A DNA stretch of 64,000 nucleotides from Kriegella sp965368185 (GTDB taxonomy: Bacteria > Bacteroidota > Bacteroidia > Flavobacteriales > Flavobacteriaceae): positions 1-64,000 of the forward strand of contig CBDULZ010000010.1 in the NCBI GenBank assembly GCA_965368185.1, read 5' to 3'. This document shows, one piece after another, positions 63,395 through 64,000 of this stretch. Under the pieces are notes generated by a model that had not been told where the DNA came from, did not search any database, and saw nothing but the letters and a program-made list of their open reading frames with translations. How positions within the stretch are numbered: the stretch's first letter is position 1; the number at the start of each line of letters is the position of its first letter. The translations under genes and the position numbers were made by a program.

Positions 63395-64000
63395 ATGGAT
63401 TACGGAAAAGAATTCAAAAATTACGCAATAAAAGATCAAGGAATCAGTAGTACATACTATGACAAAATAGTTTCTAGCATATACCCTGTAAGCCTTACCC
63501 CCAATATTATTGAGGAGCGTCAAATGAACGCGGTAGCCATGGATGTTTTTTCGAGGCTAATGATGGATCGTATTATCTTTTTGGGCACTGGCATCAACGA
63601 CCAAGTCGCGAATATTGTACAGGCACAACTTTTATTTTTAGAAAGTACCGATGCCTCAAAAGATATTCAAATTTACATCAATTCGCCCGGTGGCAGCGTC
63701 TATGCAGGATTGGGTATTTACGACACTATGCAGTTTATCAAACCTGATGTAGCAACTATATGTACCGGTATGGCAGCTTCAATGGGGGCTGTATTGCTAT
63801 GTGCTGGAGCACAAGGAAAGCGAAGCGGCCTCACCCATTCTCGTGTTATGATCCACCAGCCAATGGGCGGGGCACAAGGTCAAGCAAGCGACATTGAGAT
63901 TACAGCTCGTGAAATCTTAAAATTAAAGCAAGAGCTCTATGAAATAATCGCTCGCCATACGGGTCAGAGCATAGAACAGGTCAACGAGGATAGCGATAGA
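63395..64000 (+). CDS. clpP: ATP-dependent Clp protease proteolytic subunit (3' end cut by window)
   Basis: The visible 202 codons run in frame to the window end without a stop. The N-terminus MDYGKEFKNYAIKDQG is a little longer than E. coli ClpP. The catalytic serine is S129 in TGMAASMGAVL and the histidine is H154 in VMIHQPMGG. By alignment with E. coli D171 the catalytic aspartate would be residue 203, one codon past the window. ClpP forms a 14-mer with ClpX or ClpA-type ATPases. clpX probably follows outside. Confidence 0.96.
   Translation, partial: MDYGKEFKNYAIKDQGISSTYYDKIVSSIYPVSLTPNIIEERQMNAVAMDVFSRLMMDRIIFLGTGINDQVANIVQAQLLFLESTDASKDIQIYINSPGGSVYAGLGIYDTMQFIKPDVATICTGMAASMGAVLLCAGAQGKRSGLTHSRVMIHQPMGGAQGQASDIEITAREILKLKQELYEIIARHTGQSIEQVNEDSDR

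Noticed and set aside
1..64000. CRISPR array, IS element, tRNA or rRNA gene
   Set aside because: Scanned by eye for direct repeats, transposase motifs and tRNA cloverleaf ends; none found. A covariance search would be needed to exclude short RNAs completely.

Overview
The window reads as a chromosomal segment of a member of the Bacteroidota, most likely family Flavobacteriaceae. The evidence is two SusC/SusD outer-membrane transporter pairs, a T9SS type B sorted protein, DUF6089 and DUF5723 envelope proteins, OmpH/BamA clustering, a hypoxanthine phosphoribosyltransferase-adenylate kinase fusion, A-rich leaders in place of Shine-Dalgarno sites, and many TAnnTTTG -7 boxes of the Bacteroidota housekeeping type. 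I see no prophage, insertion sequence, CRISPR array, tRNA or rRNA gene. Most genes are vertical-type housekeeping or envelope genes.

Layout. 1-1020 (minus): the str operon, rpsL-rpsG-fusA (only the first codons of fusA), with a hairpin plus T-run in front of rpsL. 1600-13866 (plus): two SusC/SusD loci in tandem that share a near-identical mRNA leader and signal peptide. The first pair is followed by a terminator and a DUF3179 lipoprotein. The second is followed by two small surface lipoproteins. No glycoside hydrolase, sulfatase or dedicated regulator accompanies them. 13882-21700: rlmB, a large T9SS cargo protein, an esterase-like lipoprotein, a rhomboid protease, rarA and an exported protein. 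21857-28211 (minus): DUF5723 and a lipoprotein, a HAD nucleotidase, a polysaccharide deacetylase-like protein, radC and the peptidoglycan-recycling ligase mpl. 28314-35750 (plus): an SDR with altered catalytic residues, a 2012-residue alpha-2-macroglobulin and a DoxX protein. 35894-39767 (minus): small envelope proteins, obg and the hpt-adk fusion, divergent from purK-purE. 41717-49605: M3 peptidase, a 5'-nucleotidase, a rhodanese lipoprotein, an ECF sigma factor with a mini zinc-finger partner, a UbiA-like protein and gcvP. 49771-52258: a KAS III, methyltransferase, glycosyltransferase operon. 52443-59698 (minus): CBS, nadK, DUF6089, uppS, bamA and two ompH genes, forming an envelope-biogenesis cluster. 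59788-64000 (plus): pdxJ, an alpha/beta hydrolase, a holin-fold membrane protein, tig and clpP (cut by the window end).

How parts work together. UppS makes the undecaprenyl carrier, BamA and the OmpH/Skp proteins assemble outer-membrane barrels, and the SusC barrels are typical clients. PurK/PurE and the HPRT-Adk fusion lie back to back and join de novo and salvage purine supply. Trigger factor and ClpP sit together as folding and degradation partners.

Most notable observations. The alpha-2-macroglobulin carries a SusC-type TonB-box/plug-start motif in its presumed bait region. The two SusC genes have a conserved leader about 87-89 nt long. Structured leaders occur in front of rpsL, tig and clpP. 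Several -7 boxes lie only 4-5 nt from the start codon and suggest leaderless mRNAs. A 590-bp gap holds three successive perfect hairpins. I do not see a clearly new multi-gene defence or biosynthetic system. The strongest candidates for something undescribed are the TonB-box-bearing macroglobulin and the shared SusC leader.
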